Source: Levilactobacillus namurensis DSM 19117 (lineage in GTDB: Bacteria; Bacillota; Bacilli; Lactobacillales; Lactobacillaceae). Taken from it: a DNA stretch of 62,865 bases. Made by a program: the position numbers and the translations under genes. This document shows, in pieces, positions 40,379 through 48,941 of this stretch. Within the stretch, counting starts at the first letter, position 1. Each line of letters begins with the position of its first letter. The DNA lies in assembly GCF_001434785.1 (NCBI RefSeq), contig NZ_AZDT01000058.1, forward strand, positions 1 to 62,865, in the 5' to 3' direction. A model generated the notes under the pieces. It made no database searches and was not told where the DNA came from. It saw only the letters and a program-made list of their open reading frames with translations.

Positions 40379-40705
40379 TACTTTTAGCGTAACTAATCTG
40401 AACGAAAAATGCAACCGCTATCCTCTAAAATCGTACGGAGTGGTCTAAGCTTTTATAACTTGAATAGTGCTCAAGTCTAATCGGTGGGGCCTCAAATCAT
40501 CTGGTTGACGTAAAGTTAGCGCGTAATGCAGGGGTTAGCACAAAGTAGTTGCGAGACTATTTAGTTCAAGGACTTAAAAATGGATTACAAGCACGTTACG
40601 GTCACAACAAGCTGGTTACAAAAAGCGGTAGAAGCTACCCGTGGCGTGATTGACGTGTTAGGTTATTATTAGAAATGTAATAAGATGGGAGCGCAAGAAA
40701 CAATT
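40379..40705. other. Intergenic stretch before the carboxypeptidase gene
   Basis: It holds the upstream part of the ykoE leader and the promoter area of the carboxypeptidase gene. Besides the short frame at 40580-40672 nothing is recognised. Confidence 0.4.
40580..40672 (+). CDS. Possible 30-residue peptide
   Basis: ATG with AAGGA seven bases upstream opens a frame reading MDYKHVTVTTSWLQKAVEAT and ending GVIDVLGYY. Amino-acid content is protein-like, but the length is too short to be sure; it lies just before the carboxypeptidase gene. Confidence 0.25.
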   Translation: MDYKHVTVTTSWLQKAVEATRGVIDVLGYY

Positions 40706-41875
40706 ATGCAAGTCACAAAATTTAAGTGGGGCCTTTTCGCCCTGTTGGTTACTCTGATGGTTGGTTTGGGCGTTGGCCAAGCGACAACGGCCCAAGCGGC
40801 GGCTTATCAGACAGTCACGTCCAAGACCATCACTAAGACGGCCTACCATAAAAAGTCGAAAAAGGGGGCCCTGTATAATCAGACACACACGCGTAAAGTC
40901 GTGAATCTGTCGGCGCATCCCAATACGACCTGGTACGCCACAAAGCAAGCCACGTTAAAGCATGCCAATTCCAAGGGCATTTACCTGTATGTGGCCAATA
41001 AGTCGGGGTCCATCAAGGGCTGGGTCTGGCACGGTTACCTGAAGAAGGGGACTGCCCCACTGTCCTTGAAGTACGCCAAAGGGGCGGTGGCCATGGATGC
41101 CCAGACTGGTAAGGTGATCTGGTCTAAAGCCGGGAACACGGCGCGGCCTATCGCGTCCGTGTCCAAGATCATGACGCTCTACCTGACGCTGCAAAAGGTC
41201 GAAAGTGGCAAGGGCAGTTGGAACGACGTGGTCAACACTAGCAGTAAAGGGCTGATTGCCATGGGCAACAGTGCTGCTTGTGGGGGCTTTAAGTTCAAGT
41301 CCGGGCACAAGTACACGGTCAAGGACCTCTACTACGCGGCTTACCTGGATTCGTCCAACAACGCGGCGATTGCGTTGGGGAAGTGGGTCGCTGGCAGTAA
41401 CGGCGCCTTTATCCGGAAGATGAACGCTCAAGCCAAGGCCTGGGGCTTAAAGCACGCCAGCTTTGTCTCCGCTTCGGGGTTGGAAAACAGTGACTTGGCA
41501 GCATTTGGCTACCGTTACGGGTCAGCCAACGCCAATAAGGTCTCCCCAATCGACGTGGCCAAGATTGCCCGGCACCTGATCACGGACTACCCACGGGTGG
41601 TCACGGACGGTCAGATTGGTTCGAAGTATGTGGATGGCCAGTTGCTCTACAACTACAACAACCTGTTGAAGGGGCGGAAGTATTACCAGGCCTCGTTAAA
41701 GGTCGACGGCTTGAAGACCGGGTACACGCCATTGGCGGGCTACTGCTTCGTCGGAACTGGTCAAAAGACGGGCAAGCACCGGTTGATCACGGTGGTCTTG
41801 CACGATGAAAATGAGTTCACTGAGACCCGTTCGCTGATGAACTACGCATACAAGAGTAGCAGCATGAACGCTTAA
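40706..41875 (+). CDS. D-alanyl-D-alanine carboxypeptidase (PBP5-like, DacA type)
   Basis: About 389 residues, exported. It trims the last D-Ala of peptidoglycan stem peptides. After the signal peptide (cut near AQAA-A, residue 32) come about 85 residues of a Lys/Tyr-rich wall-binding-like region, then the peptidase with S151VSK (nucleophile), S216SN-type SxN and LKTGYT. It lacks the usual C-terminal amphipathic anchor domain; the N-terminal domain may replace it. Start ATG 40706 or 40685; the first better fits a normal signal peptide. Confidence 0.85.
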   Translation: MQVTKFKWGLFALLVTLMVGLGVGQATTAQAAAYQTVTSKTITKTAYHKKSKKGALYNQTHTRKVVNLSAHPNTTWYATKQATLKHANSKGIYLYVANKSGSIKGWVWHGYLKKGTAPLSLKYAKGAVAMDAQTGKVIWSKAGNTARPIASVSKIMTLYLTLQKVESGKGSWNDVVNTSSKGLIAMGNSAACGGFKFKSGHKYTVKDLYYAAYLDSSNNAAIALGKWVAGSNGAFIRKMNAQAKAWGLKHASFVSASGLENSDLAAFGYRYGSANANKVSPIDVAKIARHLITDYPRVVTDGQIGSKYVDGQLLYNYNNLLKGRKYYQASLKVDGLKTGYTPLAGYCFVGTGQKTGKHRLITVVLHDENEFTETRSLMNYAYKSSSMNA

Positions 41876-41887
41876 TCATACTATTGG

Positions 41888-41920
41888 ACGCTTGGAGTGG
41901 TCACTCCAAGCGTTTTTTTT
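41888..41920 (+). terminator. Terminator of the carboxypeptidase gene
   Basis: ACGCTTGGAGT and complement around GGTC, then eight T. Confidence 0.88.
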
Positions 41921-41940
41921 GCGCCATAGAAGACAGTTGG

Positions 41941-41970
41941 TTGCAATGGACGTGACGGCTCGCGTATGAT
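41941..41970 (+). promoter_or_regulatory. Promoter of the HAD phosphatase gene
   Basis: TTGCAA (41941-41946) and TATGAT (41965-41970), 18-base spacer, 37 bases before the ATG. Confidence 0.55.
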
Positions 41971-42006
41971 GAGAGCAGTTTTTGAACATGAGAGGACTGA
42001 GACCAG

Positions 42007-42828
42007 ATGGAACTACCCCAATTGATTGCCACCGATTTAGATGGCACGTTTTTAGACCCGCATGGAAAGTACGACCACGACCGGTTTGACCGGTTACTAG
42101 GCGCCCTGGACGCGCAGGGAAGCCGATTCGTCATTGCGACGGGAGATCCGCTCGACCACGTGCATGACTTGTTCGGTGACTTAGCGCATGCCAGTCGGTT
42201 GACTTACGTGGTCGAAGACGGGGCGCTGATCGTCACGGGCACGGGACGCGTCTTGCGGATGGCTGAGATTCCCTCAGACCTAAGCCGCTTTGCCATTCAA
42301 TGGATTCAGACAGCTCCTGAGATGTCGGAGAACTTTCTGATTGCGTGCGGGGCGCAGCGGGCTTACACCACGTTGGCCGCGGATAGTCAGCGTTTTGCGG
42401 CCTCACGAGCCTTTTACCCCAGTCTGACCAGTGTTCCGGACCTGCTGACGGTCCCAGAACCGATTCTAAAGTTAGATCTGACCTGGTTACGGACGGATGT
42501 GCGGGACCAGGTCGCGGCCTTTAACCGGCAGTTTGCGGGGCAACTCCTGGGGACCAGTAGTGGGCTGGGCGGGCTGAACGTGACGTTGCCTACGGTCAAT
42601 AAGGGAGCGGCCATTCGCTTGCTGCAGCAGGAATGGCAGATTCCGGTAGCTCAGACCGCAGCGTTTGGTGATTCGGGGAATGATCTCGCGATGCTCCAGA
42701 CCGTGGGACAGGGGATTTCCATGGCTAACGCGTCCCCGGAAGTACTCACTGCGATTCCCCGGCACACGGCTCAGACCAACGCGGCACCCGCCGTCCTTGA
42801 CCAGCTCGAGGCGTGGCTAACGGCTTAA
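42007..42828 (+). CDS. Cof-type HAD-superfamily phosphatase
   Basis: 273 residues. Motif I DLDGTFLD near residue 10, motif II Thr in VIATGDP near 44, Lys in NKGAAIRLL near 200 and motif IV FGDSGNDLAML near 220, with a type IIB cap between. Such enzymes dephosphorylate sugar phosphates, FMN or PLP. AGATGGA-type weak start signal; in-frame ATG fits the family start. Confidence 0.85.
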   Translation: MELPQLIATDLDGTFLDPHGKYDHDRFDRLLGALDAQGSRFVIATGDPLDHVHDLFGDLAHASRLTYVVEDGALIVTGTGRVLRMAEIPSDLSRFAIQWIQTAPEMSENFLIACGAQRAYTTLAADSQRFAASRAFYPSLTSVPDLLTVPEPILKLDLTWLRTDVRDQVAAFNRQFAGQLLGTSSGLGGLNVTLPTVNKGAAIRLLQQEWQIPVAQTAAFGDSGNDLAMLQTVGQGISMANASPEVLTAIPRHTAQTNAAPAVLDQLEAWLTA

Positions 42829-42967
42829 TGGATGGTGGTTTTACGGGAAATCGCCATCGCGTTTCCGGACAATACTCAGTTTGAGGGGTGAGTACATCAA
42901 CTAAGCGTGCGACTGAGTCGGGAGTACTGTGATGCGCTACAATCGCAGGTGATTAGGGGATGGTCGG

Positions 42968-44257
42968 ATGACAGAACGGGTTAGTCGGTTAGGTCGGTGG
43001 CTGATTGCCGGTGAAGTACGGTGGCGTCAGAATCGGCAGATTGCGGCGATTTACCGGAGCTTTCGGGTAATTTTACCGCTGGTAGTGTTGGGGACTTTGG
43101 CGGACTTTGTCAACCAGGCGTGGTTGGAGCCCACCGGTTATTACTATCGAACATTGCACGTACCGGACTGGTTGCTACGACGGGTCCGGCTTCAACAGAT
43201 TACCTTACTCCTTCAAGCGGGAGCCTTTGGCATGGCCACTTTAGGGGCAGCCTTCGTGGTCGCTTACCAGTTAGTCGCGACCGCCACGCCACGGACCAAC
43301 GACCGGTTAACGGCCGGTTTTGTGGGGGTCTTGGGGTTAGAACTGATTAACGTGAACCCCCTGACACTAGCGGTGACCCGGCCCATCCAGTGGGTCGCCA
43401 TGGACTTGGGGTTACGGAGCTTGGTCCTGGGCTTGCTGATGGGGCTGATCGTGGGCAACGCCTACCGGTGGGGTGTTTTACGGTGGCGCCAACCTGAAAA
43501 TGACTTAGTGCGGCCCATGACCTTTAGCCTAGTGGGGATGGTGGCTGCGGCCGGAGTCGCGGCTTACTGGTTGATGCGCCAGCCGTTTAGCCTGCACGCC
43601 ACGTTCATGGCCATCATGCGCGCCCCGTTACAGCTGACCAATGACGTCTGGCGGTTGATCGACTTCAGCGTCTTAAACGGGCTCTTCACTTGGGGCGGGT
43701 CACTGGGACCAATTCCGAACAGTGGTAGTCAGTCCCTGGTCGCTGGTGAGAACTTGGCAGCGGTCCTGACGACGCCGGGCTGGCACTTACCGCACCCGTT
43801 GACTGAGCAAACCGTGATTCAGACCTACGTCAACATGGGTGGCCCGGGGATGACCCTTGGCCTTCTGATGGCCATCTTCTTAGGCCGCCGGAACGCGGCA
43901 CAACGCCGAATCGGCTGGTTGAGCCTGGTGCCCGTGCTGGGGAACTTCAATGCACCGCTATTACTGGGGTTGCCAGTCGTGCTAAGTCCCATTCTGGGGA
44001 TTCCGTTACTACTAGCCCCGGTGGCTTGTATCGGGACCAGTTGCCTGTTCTTAGGCCTGCACTGGGTCCCCGCCACGGCTTACCCGCTGTTGACGGGGAC
44101 GCCGGGGCCGTTATTGGCGTTTTTGGGGACTAGTGGTGCTTGGACGCCCGTCTTGTTGGCGGGCGTTAACTTGGTCTTAAGCACGGCCATCTACTACCCG
44201 TTCGTGAAGTGGGCGAACTTAGCTGATCAGTTAGTGAAGCAGGGGGAGGCGTCGTGA
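42968..44257 (+). CDS. Divergent PTS EIIC-like membrane protein
   Basis: 429 residues with about ten hydrophobic segments, aligned with the lactose/cellobiose/lichenan EIIC family through GGPGMTLGLLMAIFLGRRNAAQRR and FNAPLLLGLPVVLSPILGIP near residues 290-340. The family's GIHG motif reads GGSLGP here and the NEP motif reads NAP, so the His and Glu that contact sugar in ChbC-type transporters are missing. No EIIA or EIIB gene is nearby. It overlaps a DUF915 hydrolase gene by four bases. It may have lost sugar transport and serve another role. Confidence 0.7.
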   Translation: MTERVSRLGRWLIAGEVRWRQNRQIAAIYRSFRVILPLVVLGTLADFVNQAWLEPTGYYYRTLHVPDWLLRRVRLQQITLLLQAGAFGMATLGAAFVVAYQLVATATPRTNDRLTAGFVGVLGLELINVNPLTLAVTRPIQWVAMDLGLRSLVLGLLMGLIVGNAYRWGVLRWRQPENDLVRPMTFSLVGMVAAAGVAAYWLMRQPFSLHATFMAIMRAPLQLTNDVWRLIDFSVLNGLFTWGGSLGPIPNSGSQSLVAGENLAAVLTTPGWHLPHPLTEQTVIQTYVNMGGPGMTLGLLMAIFLGRRNAAQRRIGWLSLVPVLGNFNAPLLLGLPVVLSPILGIPLLLAPVACIGTSCLFLGLHWVPATAYPLLTGTPGPLLAFLGTSGAWTPVLLAGVNLVLSTAIYYPFVKWANLADQLVKQGEAS

Positions 44258-45078
44258 TGAAGTTTTGGACGAAACAACGTTTAGGTGGCCTGGGACTAAT
44301 TCTGGGGTTACTGCTACTCTTGGCGATTCCCGGGCTGTTCTGGCGGTCCCAACAGTTGGCCCAGGTCCGGGCGAATTACCGGAGCCCCCTGGCACCCATT
44401 ATCATGGTGCCAGGGTCGAGTGCCAATCAGAACCGGTTCAATCAGTTAGTCCAGCAGTTGAATACGGAGATGGGCACGCAGCATAGCCTGTTGCGGGTCG
44501 AAGTCCTGACCAATGGCCAATTGAAAACCACGGGGACCATTCGTAAGGGCGATTATCGTCCCTTCATCGTCGTGGGGTTTCAGGACTCACGGGATGGTCC
44601 GGCGAATATTCAACGTCAGGCCAAGTGGTTTACGATTGCCTTTAAGTCGCTCCAAAAGGCCTTTCACTTCAACCGCTTCTCGGCAATGGGCCATTCTAAC
44701 GGGGGCCTAGTCTTGACCCTGTTCATGGAACACGACTTGCAGGCCACGGGCGCCCATGCCGAGCGACTGATGACGATTGGGACCCCCTTTAACCTGGAAG
44801 AGTGGGATACCAGTGTTGAGACGCCGCTCTTCAAGGAATTGGTTGCGGACCGTCAGAGTCTGCCCAAGGAACTGGTGGTCTATTCGATTGCCGGAACGGA
44901 GACGTATGGCGGGGACGGAATTGTGCCCGTTGATAGCGTCAACCGAGGGAAGTATATTTTTCAAAAGCAGGTCAAGAGCTTTACCCAAGTCACCGTGACG
45001 GGGACGCAGGCCAAGCATGGTGGGTTACCAGAAAATCAACAAATTATTAAGCTGATGCGCCAAGACCTCTTAAAGTAG
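44254..45078 (+). CDS. DUF915 alpha/beta hydrolase, membrane-anchored
   Basis: 274 residues with an N-terminal membrane helix (about 9-30) and an outside hydrolase domain: oxyanion-loop PIIMVPGSSANQNRF near 46, the nucleophile Ser in GHSNGG near 150, an Asp near 220 (GGDGIVPVDSV) and His in TQAKHGGLPEN near 258. Lipase/esterase-like, substrate unknown. GTG at 44254 overlaps the EIIC stop; ATG at 44257 is the next codon. Confidence 0.82.
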   Translation: MMKFWTKQRLGGLGLILGLLLLLAIPGLFWRSQQLAQVRANYRSPLAPIIMVPGSSANQNRFNQLVQQLNTEMGTQHSLLRVEVLTNGQLKTTGTIRKGDYRPFIVVGFQDSRDGPANIQRQAKWFTIAFKSLQKAFHFNRFSAMGHSNGGLVLTLFMEHDLQATGAHAERLMTIGTPFNLEEWDTSVETPLFKELVADRQSLPKELVVYSIAGTETYGGDGIVPVDSVNRGKYIFQKQVKSFTQVTVTGTQAKHGGLPENQQIIKLMRQDLLK

Positions 45079-45133
45079 GTTCACTTTCAGCGCGTTAACG
45101 GGTACACTGAAGGTACATTGGAGGGTATTGAGA

Positions 45134-45937
45134 ATGATTAAGATGATTGCGCTCGATCTTGACGAGACGCTACTGAACACGGATAAAACGATTAATGACA
45201 CCAACGTCGCGACGTTGCGGCGGTTGCATGAGAACGGGTTGAAGATCGTCCTTTGTACGGGACGGCCCATCAACGCCATCTGGGGATACATTGAACAGCT
45301 GGGGTTGACCGGGGATGATGACTTTACGATCACCTTTAACGGGGCGTTAGTGGTCAACAACGCGACCAAGGAGACCTTGGCCCAGAGTGGCCTGAGCCGG
45401 AGCGATTTTAAGGCGCTCCATGCTTTTGCCAAGACCAACGGGTACCCGCTGGATATCCTGGACTTTGACCAGGTCTATCCCATGAACGATTTGACGCCGT
45501 CCGTGTACCAACAGATGCTGAAGGCTCCGATGACGTTCAAGCCGATGCGCTTTGAGGACCTGCCCGAGACCCTTTACAGCAAGGCGGTCATGGCGACGGA
45601 TGCTGCGACTTTGGACCAGGTCGTAGCCCGATTGACGCCAGAGCTCAAGGACCAGTACCACATTGTTCGCTCGCAACCTAAGATTTTGGAATTCTTAGCG
45701 GCGGATATGGATAAGGCCGTGGGGTTAGGGCAGTTGTTGACCCACTATGGTTGGGACTTTACCAACCTGATGGCCTTTGGTGACGCGGAGAACGACCTGG
45801 GCATGATCAAAGCCGCTGGTGACGGTGTCGCGATGTTGAACGGGCAACCCGGTGTCAAGGCGGTTGCTAATCACCAGACGACGCGCGACAATAATGCGGC
45901 GGGAGTCGCTGGTTACCTGGACCAAGTCTTCGGGTAA
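45134..45937 (+). CDS. Cof-type HAD-superfamily phosphatase (YidA-like)
   Basis: 267 residues. Motif I DLDETLL near residue 8, Thr in VLCTGRP near 41, Lys in DKAVGLGQLL near 193 and motif IV FGDAENDLGMI near 215. Substrates of relatives are sugar phosphates. GGAGG lies nine bases before the ATG. It follows the hydrolase gene by 55 bases. Confidence 0.87.
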   Translation: MIKMIALDLDETLLNTDKTINDTNVATLRRLHENGLKIVLCTGRPINAIWGYIEQLGLTGDDDFTITFNGALVVNNATKETLAQSGLSRSDFKALHAFAKTNGYPLDILDFDQVYPMNDLTPSVYQQMLKAPMTFKPMRFEDLPETLYSKAVMATDAATLDQVVARLTPELKDQYHIVRSQPKILEFLAADMDKAVGLGQLLTHYGWDFTNLMAFGDAENDLGMIKAAGDGVAMLNGQPGVKAVANHQTTRDNNAAGVAGYLDQVFG

Positions 45938-46015
45938 GAGGCGTTTCAGTTGCGGTTTAGGTGCAATGGTGGCAGTATGAATGTTGAATGGGCATCACTT
46001 TAAGGAGGAGAGCTT

Positions 46016-46672
46016 ATGCGACGTTTAGGAATCAAGCTAGGAGTGGCATTGGTCACGTTGGGGACCCTGAGTGGGATGGCCGTGCCAAGTGTGGCCAGTG
46101 CCAAGCAGGCGCCCGGCTTTAAGAATTCTGATCTACAGCGGTATTATAAGAGTGCTAAGTCCAAGACGGCCTTTCATTTTAAGTCCGTCAAGTCTGGTAA
46201 ACGCGTCCAAAATTACTTAGTCTTAGGGGACTTCGGCAAGCAAGTGGGGATTCGGTACGGGGTCCCGACCACGACCTTCAAGCTTAGTAACTGCGGGCGG
46301 ACGCTGTCTTGCAAGTACCGGTTGATCAACTTTAAGACCACGAACAAGCAGACGCCGCAGGCTTCGTTGTCCAAGAAGACCTATAACTTCAAGCTGACTA
46401 AGAAGTCAGCCACTAAGTTCACCACCAAGTTGTCGACCACTAAGCAACGGTACCTCTCAACGTCCGGCAAGACCTACACCTACACGTTGACTAAGAAGAA
46501 TCCAGCGAAGTCGTATGCCAATAAGTACGCGAAGCCCACGCTGACCAAGCAAGTGAGCCAAGCCTTGGATATTCAGTATCCGGACGTTTCGGCGGCAGAA
46601 CGGCAAAAGGCCACGACCAAGCAGGTCAACCAGTATCTTAAGACGCTGGTAGCCAACTTTAACTTAAAATAA
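46016..46672 (+). CDS. Secreted lysine-rich protein of unknown function
   Basis: 218 residues with a signal peptide of about 29 residues (cut after ASA). The mature part is dominated by Lys, Thr and Ser with short strands (KTYNFKLTKKSATKF, KTYTYTLTKKNPAKSY look like two copies of one unit) and two cysteines likely paired. AAGGAGGAG precedes the ATG. Similar in style to the secreted proteins at 22-25 kb. Confidence 0.65.
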   Translation: MRRLGIKLGVALVTLGTLSGMAVPSVASAKQAPGFKNSDLQRYYKSAKSKTAFHFKSVKSGKRVQNYLVLGDFGKQVGIRYGVPTTTFKLSNCGRTLSCKYRLINFKTTNKQTPQASLSKKTYNFKLTKKSATKFTTKLSTTKQRYLSTSGKTYTYTLTKKNPAKSYANKYAKPTLTKQVSQALDIQYPDVSAAERQKATTKQVNQYLKTLVANFNLK

Positions 46673-46689
46673 GGCATTTAATGTAACCG

Positions 46690-46718
46690 AAATGGTGGGG
46701 GCTTCCCGCCATTTTTTA
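46690..46718 (+). terminator. Terminator of the secreted-protein gene
   Basis: AAATGGTGGG pairs with CCCGCCATTT (one G-T) around GGCTT, followed by a T-run. Confidence 0.7.
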
Positions 46719-46730
46719 GTTATTGGAAAC

Positions 46731-46770
46731 AAAAAACACGCCGACCGGTCAGCGGACCAGTCGGCGTGTT
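46731..46770 (-). terminator. Terminator of the nucleoside hydrolase gene
   Basis: AACACGCCGACC pairs with AGTCGGCGTGTT across a short inner GGTC/GACC stem; six T follow on the minus strand. Confidence 0.8.
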
Positions 46771-46784
46771 TGATAAAATTATGC

Positions 46785-47744
46785 TTATTTGTTGTTCTTG
46801 AACAGGGTGGTCAGGTAGTCCATGAAGACCTTCAGGTAACGGTCTTTGTCGACTTGAACGGCAACCTTGACGTTGGTTGGTTCGTTGAGACGGTTTTCGT
46901 CCCCAATCGTCCGACCGTAGTCTTCCTTGCCGTACTTCACGCGCATGTTCAGGTCCAGCGTTTGGACGAAGCTTGGGTCCAGCGCAACCCCAACGGCGAG
47001 TGGGTCGTGTAAGGCACAACCGCCTAAGTTGTCGTTGAATTGACGGTAAGCATCGATGTAGTAGTCCACGATGTCGGCGAACTTTTCACCCGCAACAGTG
47101 CCTAAGTCACGCCATTGTTGGGTTTCCTTACGCGTCAGCAACGTCCGTAACGTGACATCTAACCCGACCATGGTCGAGTGCATTGGACTCGTCAGTACGG
47201 CGTCAGCGGCTTCAGCATCTTGGTTGATGTTGGCTTCCGCGACGAAGGTTACGTTCCCAGGTAAGGTCAAGGCCCCACCCATGAACGTCATGTTGCCGAT
47301 TTCGGTCGCAATTTCAGGTGCTTTCTTCAAAGCAGCTGCTAAGTTGGTCATCGGACCAGTTGGCACTAAGGTCAGGTCCTTACCGTATTTATGTACGGAA
47401 TCAATTAAGAAGTCGATTGCGGACCCCTTCTCAACAGGACGTGAAGGGTCTGGCAGTTCTACTTGGCCAATCCCGTTTTCACCGTGAATGTTGGCACTAA
47501 CTTGCATCCGGTCAAAATGGTCGCTGGTCGAGGAGTGACTCTCACCCACGTAGACTGGAATATCGGTGTGGCCCAATAATTCCAAGATCTTCAGTGCGTT
47601 GACCGCACCGTCTTCGACATAGACGTTCCCGTAAGAACTCATGATACCGATCAGATCAACATCCGGTGCACCTAGCGCGTAGGCGATTGCCAAGGAATCA
47701 TCGATCCCCGTGTCCAGGTCCAAAATCATTTTACGTTTTGCCAT
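46785..47744 (-). CDS. Inosine-uridine preferring nucleoside hydrolase
   Basis: 319 residues, cleaves nucleosides to base and ribose. The calcium-binding Asp cluster DLDTGIDDSLAIAYAL is near residue 8, GENGIG near 80, the MGGAL loop near 155, NINQDAEAADAVL near 170 and the catalytic His in ALHDPLAV near 242. The ATG at 47744 follows AGAGGGG by ten bases. Catabolite control is suggested by a cre-like site in its promoter. Confidence 0.92.
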   Translation of the reverse strand: MAKRKMILDLDTGIDDSLAIAYALGAPDVDLIGIMSSYGNVYVEDGAVNALKILELLGHTDIPVYVGESHSSTSDHFDRMQVSANIHGENGIGQVELPDPSRPVEKGSAIDFLIDSVHKYGKDLTLVPTGPMTNLAAALKKAPEIATEIGNMTFMGGALTLPGNVTFVAEANINQDAEAADAVLTSPMHSTMVGLDVTLRTLLTRKETQQWRDLGTVAGEKFADIVDYYIDAYRQFNDNLGGCALHDPLAVGVALDPSFVQTLDLNMRVKYGKEDYGRTIGDENRLNEPTNVKVAVQVDKDRYLKVFMDYLTTLFKNNK

Positions 47745-47793
47745 AGTAACTAATCCCCTCTTTGGTACGTAATTGGCTACAAAGCCTAGTTTA

Positions 47794-47822
47794 ACTATAA
47801 TGTAACTGGTTTCATTAATCAA
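47794..47822 (-). promoter_or_regulatory. Promoter with cre-like site for the nucleoside hydrolase gene
   Basis: Minus strand TTGATT (complement of 47817-47822) and TATAGT (complement of 47794-47799), 17-base spacer. TGTAACTGGTTTCA at 47801-47814 differs from the cre consensus only in the central CG and fills the spacer. Confidence 0.6.
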
Positions 47823-47900
47823 CCCCGTGGTTGAAGCTGATGGCGTATCAAGGTAAGATGGTAAGCATACACACTTAGGCGATGATGAGGGGGAACAAGC

Positions 47901-48941
47901 ATGGCCAATAAGGAGTCTGTAAAGCCGTTTAAACGGCATTTTGAGTACCATAATCACCTACTAGACGATGCGACTAAGGAGATGAATGAGTGGACGGGGG
48001 AGAACAAGGTGGTTGAGATTCACCTGTTTCAGATGTTCTCCGAAGTCTTCAAAACTCACGACCACGATGCCGCGGAAGCCTTGTTTATCGTGGGAACTCG
48101 CGAGACCACGCCGTCGCTAGAGGCTGTCTCGGTGACCCCGGTCAAGCCTTGGCTATTTTCGCGCGTATTTGCATTACTCGGAGTCAGTTTTTTCCTGTTA
48201 GCCATGTTATTTTTGGTTTTCCGCAGTAATAATGCCGTGCCGGGGATGATTTTTATTGGGTCACTCACGGTACCATTCTCACTGATGATGATGTTTTTTG
48301 AGATGAACGTTTTTCAAAATATTTCGGTTTATCAGCTCTTAACGGTCTTCTTGGTGGGCGGCATCCTATCGTTGGTGGCCACGATGATCCTGTATTCGTT
48401 GATTCCGTCGGGCAACGGCGTTTCGTTGGGGTCGGCCGTCATCATCGGGTTCATCGAAGAGACCGCCAAGATGTTGGTGATTGCCTCCTTCATCAACCGC
48501 TTCCACCTCAACTATATCTTTAACGGATTGCTGGTAGGGGCGGCGATTGGCGCGGGGTTTGCCGTCTTTGAAACAGCGGGCTACACCGGCCAGTACGGCC
48601 TGGTCACCCTGCTGATGCGCAGCTGGCAGGCCATCGGAACCCACACCATCTGGTCGGCAATCATGGGAGCTGCCATTATTCTAGCCAAGGACCGGCATCG
48701 ACCGATCACCGGAAGCAACATGGTGGCGCCTAAGTTCTTACGGTTCTACATTCTGGCGATTGGGCTTCACGCGGCCTGGGACTGGAATGCACCGTTTGCG
48801 GTTCTGAATATCCTGTACCTGCAACAGTGGCTGTTGATTGCCATCGGGTGGTTAGCCATCTTCGTGTTGATCAACGCGGGGCTACGGGAGGCGCGAACCT
48901 TACAAGGGCAACGTATCTTGAAGAAGACGCAGTTAGGTTGA
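47901..48941 (+). CDS. PrsW-family intramembrane metalloprotease
   Basis: 346 residues: a 90-residue cytoplasmic N-terminus followed by eight or so helices. PrsW motifs are present: GFIEETAKMLVI (the EE pair), GAAIGAGFAVFETAGY, a His in GTHTIWSAIMG and LHAAWDWNA near the end, which together form the metal site. PrsW in Bacillus cuts the anti-sigma factor RsiW; no sigma/anti-sigma pair is present here. GAGGGGG precedes the ATG. Its end overlaps the convergent hydrolase gene by nine bases. Confidence 0.85.
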   Translation: MANKESVKPFKRHFEYHNHLLDDATKEMNEWTGENKVVEIHLFQMFSEVFKTHDHDAAEALFIVGTRETTPSLEAVSVTPVKPWLFSRVFALLGVSFFLLAMLFLVFRSNNAVPGMIFIGSLTVPFSLMMMFFEMNVFQNISVYQLLTVFLVGGILSLVATMILYSLIPSGNGVSLGSAVIIGFIEETAKMLVIASFINRFHLNYIFNGLLVGAAIGAGFAVFETAGYTGQYGLVTLLMRSWQAIGTHTIWSAIMGAAIILAKDRHRPITGSNMVAPKFLRFYILAIGLHAAWDWNAPFAVLNILYLQQWLLIAIGWLAIFVLINAGLREARTLQGQRILKKTQLG

